Positions 60,093 through 64,000 of a stretch of DNA of 64,000 bases are shown piece by piece. This DNA is from Pseudaminobacter salicylatoxidans (GTDB lineage Bacteria > Pseudomonadota > Alphaproteobacteria > Rhizobiales > Rhizobiaceae): positions 1-64,000 of the forward strand of contig NZ_QGGG01000015.1 of the NCBI RefSeq assembly GCF_003148475.1. Direction: 5' to 3'. Position 1 is the stretch's first letter, and each line of letters starts with the position of its first letter. A program made the position numbers and the translations under genes. The notes beneath the pieces were generated by a model that did no database searches, had not been told where the DNA came from, and worked only from the letters and a program-made list of their open reading frames with translations.

Positions 60093-61907
60093 ATGGCAAG
60101 ACGGGAATTCAGCGCGCCGAAACCCTGGGCGGAGATGGCACCGGCGCTGGTGGACGTGGCGATGGGGCGCAAGCCCGCCGATCTGGTGGTACGCAACGGC
60201 CGCTGGGTCAATGTGCATTCGGGCGAGATCATCGCCGGCACCGACCTGGCGATCGTCGGCGGCCGCTTTGCCTATTGCGGACCGGATGCGAGCCACACGA
60301 TAGGGCAGGGCACGAAAGTGGTCGATGCCGGCGGCCGCTACCTCGTTCCGGGTCTTTGCGACGCGCATATGCATGTCGAAAGCGGCATGGTGACGGTAAC
60401 CGAGTTCGCCCGCGCGGTGATCCCGCACGGCACGACCTCGATGTTCATCGACCCGCACGAGATCGCCAATGTGCTCGGCCTCGAAGGCGTGCGGCTGATG
60501 CATGACGAGGCCATCGCCATGCCCGTCAACGTGCATGTGCAGATGCCGTCCTGCGTGCCGTCCGCGCCGGGTCTGGAAAATGCCGGCGCCTCGCTCGGGC
60601 CGGAGGATGTGGCCGAGGCGATGAGCTGGCCCAACATCATCGGGCTCGGCGAGGTGATGAATTTCCCTGGTGTTGCCGCCAACGATCCGGTCATGGTCGG
60701 CGGTATCGCGGAGACGATGAAGGCGGGCAAGACCATTGGCGGGCACTATGCCTCGCCCGATCTCGGCCTGCCTTTCCACGGCTATGTCGCCGGCGGCCCC
60801 GAGGACGATCACGAAGGCACGCGTGTGGAAGATGCTGTCGCCCGCGTGCGGCAGGGTATGAAGGCCATGCTGCGGCTCGGTTCGGCCTGGTATGACGTCG
60901 CAACCCAGATCAAGGCCGTCACGGAGCAGGGGCTCGACCCACGCAACTTCATCCTTTGCACGGATGACAGCCATTCCGGCACGCTGGTGCATGACGGCCA
61001 TATGGATCGCGTCGTCCGCCACGCCATTCAGCAGGGCCTGAAGCCGGTGACGGCGATCCAGATGGCGACCATCAACACTGCCCAGCATTTCCGGCTGGAG
61101 CGCGAACTGGGTTCCATCGCGCCGGGCCGCCGCGCGGATCTCCTGATCGTTTCCGATCTGGCGGAGATGAAGATCGATGAAGTCTACGGTCGCGGCGTAC
61201 GGCTGGCCAGGGGCGGCAGGCTGGAGGTGGATATCCCGGCTTATGACTATCCTGCCACCGCCAGGAACACGGTGAAGCTCGGCAAGAAATTGACAGCCGC
61301 GGATTTCGACATCGCGGCCCCCGCCGGCGCCAATGAGGTGCGCGTGCGCGTCATCGGCGTGATTGAGAACCAGGCGCCGACGCGCGCGCTTGAAGCCGAT
61401 CTGCCGGTCGAGAACGGACTGGTCGGCATGGATCGCCGCAACGATGTCTGCCAGATCGCGCTGGTGGAACGCCATCGCGGCACCGGCGGCGTCACCAACG
61501 GTTTCGTCTCCGGTTTCGGCTACATGGAAGACTGCGCGCTTGCTTCAACCGTGGCGCATGACAGCCACCATATGATCGTGGTCGGCACCAACAAGGACGA
61601 CATGGCAAGGGCCGCCAACCGGCTGGGCGAAGTGGGCGGCGGCGTGGTGCTGTTCTCCAAGGGCAAGGAACTGGCGCTGGTCGAAATGCCCATCGCCGGG
61701 CTGATGTCCGACCAGCGCGCCGAAGTGGTGGCGGAAAAGGCGGAAAAACTGGTCGAGGCCATGCGTGCCATGGGTTGCACCCTCAACAATGCCTACATGC
61801 AGCACTCGCTGCTGGCGCTGGTGGTGATCCCCGAACTGCGCATCTCCGATGTCGGCATCATCGACGTGACCAGGTTCGAGAAGGTCCCTTTGTTCGTCGA
61901 GGGGTGA
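60093..61907 (+). CDS. ade: Adenine deaminase
   Basis: 604 residues of the amidohydrolase superfamily, converting adenine to hypoxanthine in purine salvage. The metal-binding HxH motif is His92/His94 in CDAHMHVESGMV. Further conserved pieces are MFIDPHEIANVLG, GEVMNFPGV, CTDDSHSGTL and the C-terminal SHHMIVVGTNKDDM. The length is normal. The upstream 245 bp contain no gene. ATG 60093 gives MARREFSAPK; an upstream ORF is in another frame. Confidence 0.94.
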   Translation: MARREFSAPKPWAEMAPALVDVAMGRKPADLVVRNGRWVNVHSGEIIAGTDLAIVGGRFAYCGPDASHTIGQGTKVVDAGGRYLVPGLCDAHMHVESGMVTVTEFARAVIPHGTTSMFIDPHEIANVLGLEGVRLMHDEAIAMPVNVHVQMPSCVPSAPGLENAGASLGPEDVAEAMSWPNIIGLGEVMNFPGVAANDPVMVGGIAETMKAGKTIGGHYASPDLGLPFHGYVAGGPEDDHEGTRVEDAVARVRQGMKAMLRLGSAWYDVATQIKAVTEQGLDPRNFILCTDDSHSGTLVHDGHMDRVVRHAIQQGLKPVTAIQMATINTAQHFRLERELGSIAPGRRADLLIVSDLAEMKIDEVYGRGVRLARGGRLEVDIPAYDYPATARNTVKLGKKLTAADFDIAAPAGANEVRVRVIGVIENQAPTRALEADLPVENGLVGMDRRNDVCQIALVERHRGTGGVTNGFVSGFGYMEDCALASTVAHDSHHMIVVGTNKDDMARAANRLGEVGGGVVLFSKGKELALVEMPIAGLMSDQRAEVVAEKAEKLVEAMRAMGCTLNNAYMQHSLLALVVIPELRISDVGIIDVTRFEKVPLFVEG

Positions 61908-61935
61908 GGAGGGGCACCTTCGCGCCCGCCGGTTC

Positions 61936-63105
61936 TCAGCGCGCGCCCGCAACCACCACGTTGAGCACCTCGAAAGGTGTGGTGATCACGATCTCGGCGG
62001 CCGAGCCGATGGCCTGCGTGATGCCGCCGGCAAAGGTGCCCAGACGGTCGCCCACCTGTTCACCGGTGCCGAGCGACCCGTCCTCGAGCAGCTTCTCCCC
62101 GAGCAGCCTGACCAGGACGGGATTGTCCGCAAATTTCGTGTGGTTCAGCCTGTCGCCGGCGGAGGCGTTGCTGAGGTCGATGACGGTAACGCCAAGTGTT
62201 GCCAGGTCGGCGGCGTTTTCATAGCCGCCGACACGCGGTTTGTTACCCGCGATGATGCGTGACAGGTCGAGCGCGCGGTCGTTGGTGGACAGGAACAGGA
62301 AGAAGGGCTTGTCCGGCTTGCCGTAGCGCCGCATCTGGCTCTTGAAGACGTCGACGTCGATATCCGGTGAGGCGAGCACCACGTCGCCAAGCCGTCCGTT
62401 GAGGTCGCGGTCGTTGGTGATGGCGAGCTGGCGCAGTGCTTCCATGGCCGCCCAGGTGCCCATCGAGTGGGCGATGATGTCGATGCGCTTGGCACCTGAT
62501 TGCGCCACCATGCGCAGGGTCTGCTCCAGGGCGTCACGGGCCGCGGTGGCGCTGTTGTTGTCGTAGACATAATCGACCACGCGGCCGCCGGAAGCCCAGG
62601 AGAACAGAACCGGCGTTCCGGAATATCCTGCATCGTGGGCTATCTGCGTCAGCCGGTAGACGGCGCTGTCGAACGAGGTGTTGTAGCCGTGCACGAAAAC
62701 GAGTGCGCGTCCGCCACGCTTGGCGATGTCTTCGCGCAGCGCCTTTGAAAAGCCGCCGGCGCTGTCGAAAGTAGTAACCTTGTGCGCGGTGAAATATTTC
62801 GACGGATCTGCGCTTTGCCCGCCACTGCGGCGTTCGATTTCGCCGGTCTTGTGGATCGCCGGGACCGTCATGTTCACTTCGGCGAAGCTGACGGTCGCGG
62901 AGCGAGAGCCCGAAAACACTTCCTTGGGGTTGGCGGCCTTGGCCCGTGTGGTGGCGATGAAGATTTCGTGTTCGCCGGCAATCGCGTTGGCAGGAACGTC
63001 GACGATGCGGTTGGCGATCAGCTCGCGCGTCTGCCCGGCGCAGCCTGTGACAAACAGCGCCAGCGCGACCATGCCAAACCATCTGGCAGACATATTTCGA
63101 AACAT
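61936..63105 (-). CDS. DUF900-family lipoprotein alpha/beta hydrolase
   Basis: 389 residues. Lipobox: LFVTGC (Cys22), so probably a lipid-anchored envelope protein. The DUF900 pattern is visible: IFIATTRAKA, LVFVHGYNTSFDSAVYRLTQIAHD, PVLFSWASGG, Ser214 in IIAHSMGTWAAMEAL (AHSMG in place of GxSxG), and ASPDIDVDVFKSQM. It is likely a serine hydrolase acting in the envelope; substrate unknown. ATG 63105 is the start giving the lipobox near residue 20; the longer frame is not conserved. It converges on ade with a 28-bp gap. Confidence 0.88.
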   Translation of the reverse strand: MFRNMSARWFGMVALALFVTGCAGQTRELIANRIVDVPANAIAGEHEIFIATTRAKAANPKEVFSGSRSATVSFAEVNMTVPAIHKTGEIERRSGGQSADPSKYFTAHKVTTFDSAGGFSKALREDIAKRGGRALVFVHGYNTSFDSAVYRLTQIAHDAGYSGTPVLFSWASGGRVVDYVYDNNSATAARDALEQTLRMVAQSGAKRIDIIAHSMGTWAAMEALRQLAITNDRDLNGRLGDVVLASPDIDVDVFKSQMRRYGKPDKPFFLFLSTNDRALDLSRIIAGNKPRVGGYENAADLATLGVTVIDLSNASAGDRLNHTKFADNPVLVRLLGEKLLEDGSLGTGEQVGDRLGTFAGGITQAIGSAAEIVITTPFEVLNVVVAGAR

Positions 63106-63236
63106 CGCCCGCTCCGGTCCGTCCCCATGGAAGTTTGATAACTTCCCGCGCCCGGATGGTCCAGCCGGGGGTGACTGCCTATCCACCGTGAAGCGTCGGG
63201 TGTTGCCATCCGGCGACAGCGACGAGCGGTGGCGGA

Positions 63237-64000
63237 TCAACGCCCCCAGAACGTTGGCGTGAACACCACGAACACGGCTAGGATTTCCAGTCGGCCAAGC
63301 AGCATTGCGGCCGAGAGTATCCACTTCGAGGCATCCGGCAGCGCCGCGTAGTTTCCGACGGGGCCGATGATCTCACCCATGCCGGGGCCGACATTGGTGA
63401 GTGCCGCCAGAGAGCCGGTCATGGAGGTCGTGAGGTCGAGCCCGGTGGCGGAGAGCAAGATGGTCGTGATCGCCCAGAGTACGAAGAAGGCCGAGATGAA
63501 CAGAACCACGCTGCGCTGCATGTCATCGTCGATGGTGCGGTCGCCGTAGCGCACGGGCTGTACCGTATTGGGGTAGATGAGGCGGCGCAGGCCGTTGCCC
63601 ATAAGTTCGAACAGCACCAGAAAGCGATAGGCCTTGATGCCGCCGGTGGTCGAGCCAGAACAGCCGCCGAGGAAGGTCGCCACGAACATGCAGGCGACCG
63701 CGAAGGGCCCCCATCGGGTATAGTCGTCGCTGGCGAAGCCGGTTGTCGTGATGATCGAGATGAAATTGAAAGTCGAATGGGTCAGGGCGCTGAAGAACGG
63801 CATGCCGAGATTGATGCGAAGATAGATCGCAACGAGGATCGAGAAGGCGATGCAATAACCCGCGAACACCCGTATCTGAGGGTCACGCAGGGCATCCGTA
63901 CGGCCGCGCACGAGGATCAGGATCATGATCGAGAACGGCAGCCCACCGATGAACATGAACAGCGAGGCGATCCACAATACCGATGGTGTGTTGGCATAGC
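63237..64000 (-). CDS. trkH: TrkH/KtrB-type potassium uptake protein, 3' part only
   Basis: The last ~254 residues of a K+ transporter membrane subunit; the 5' part lies beyond the window edge. Selectivity-filter-type loops are visible: TTTGFASDDYTRWG (P-loop 3) and the final LTNVGPGMGEIIGPVGNY (P-loop 4), with the linker GGCSGSTTGGIKAYRFLVL in between. Membrane helices surround them. TrkA or KtrA, the cytoplasmic partner, is not in the window. Confidence 0.92.
   Translation of the reverse strand, partial: YANTPSVLWIASLFMFIGGLPFSIMILILVRGRTDALRDPQIRVFAGYCIAFSILVAIYLRINLGMPFFSALTHSTFNFISIITTTGFASDDYTRWGPFAVACMFVATFLGGCSGSTTGGIKAYRFLVLFELMGNGLRRLIYPNTVQPVRYGDRTIDDDMQRSVVLFISAFFVLWAITTILLSATGLDLTTSMTGSLAALTNVGPGMGEIIGPVGNYAALPDASKWILSAAMLLGRLEILAVFVVFTPTFWGR

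Overview
The window is a chromosomal segment of a high-GC alphaproteobacterium, most likely order Hyphomicrobiales (Rhizobiales) and probably a Phyllobacteriaceae/Mesorhizobium-like lineage. Reasons are the exoR homologue, a class II (B12) ribonucleotide reductase, a short second FtsZ, DUF1127 small proteins next to CCUCCUCCC hairpin RNAs, CtrA-type boxes, and the run dgt-argS-SPOR-nagZ-scpAB-tatABC-serS-surE-pcm-nlpD. The genus is an inference. Nearly everything is housekeeping DNA: no insertion sequence, integrase, prophage or CRISPR array was seen.

Left part (1-20 kb): the 3' remnant of an OmpP1/FadL porin gene, exoR, xthA, erpA and dgt. A long plus-strand block follows: argS, a large SPOR-domain membrane protein, nagZ (peptidoglycan recycling), scpA/scpB (condensin partners), tatABC (twin-arginine export), serS, surE, pcm and an nlpD-type LytM lipoprotein. 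Several of these overlap by 1-4 bases, which indicates translational coupling.

20-28 kb: a DUF815 ATPase, yajC, then Mth938-domain and squalene/phytoene-synthase-fold genes that resemble the mitochondrial complex I assembly factors NDUFAF3 and NDUFAF6. The secDF gene expected between yajC and the Mth938 gene is not there. On the minus strand lie a GNAT acetyltransferase, trmFO and the most unusual element of the window: two DUF1127 small-protein genes followed by two tandem ~155-bp repeats, each with three hairpins exposing a CCTCCTCC loop. After that come a DUF2157/GDYXXLXY membrane pair, a methyltransferase with a perfect CtrA box, and tRNA-Leu(UAG).

28-45 kb: tig, radC, map, guaB, rnd, an MFS transporter, aspS, an unknown periplasmic protein, parC, an HxlR regulator, a YbaK-type deacylase, a short ftsZ2 and acylphosphatase. 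45-64 kb: groEL without groES, nrdJ with a long structured upstream region carrying NrdR-type boxes, a PiT phosphate transporter, Nudix hydrolase, gpt, a GST, a universal stress protein, a CinA/MoCF-domain protein, wrbA, an Old Yellow Enzyme, tRNA-Leu(UAA), an exported alpha/beta hydrolase, adenine deaminase, a DUF900 lipoprotein hydrolase and the 3' part of a trkH-type K+ transporter cut by the window end.

All calls were made by reading translations and base patterns by eye; no similarity search or folding program was run.
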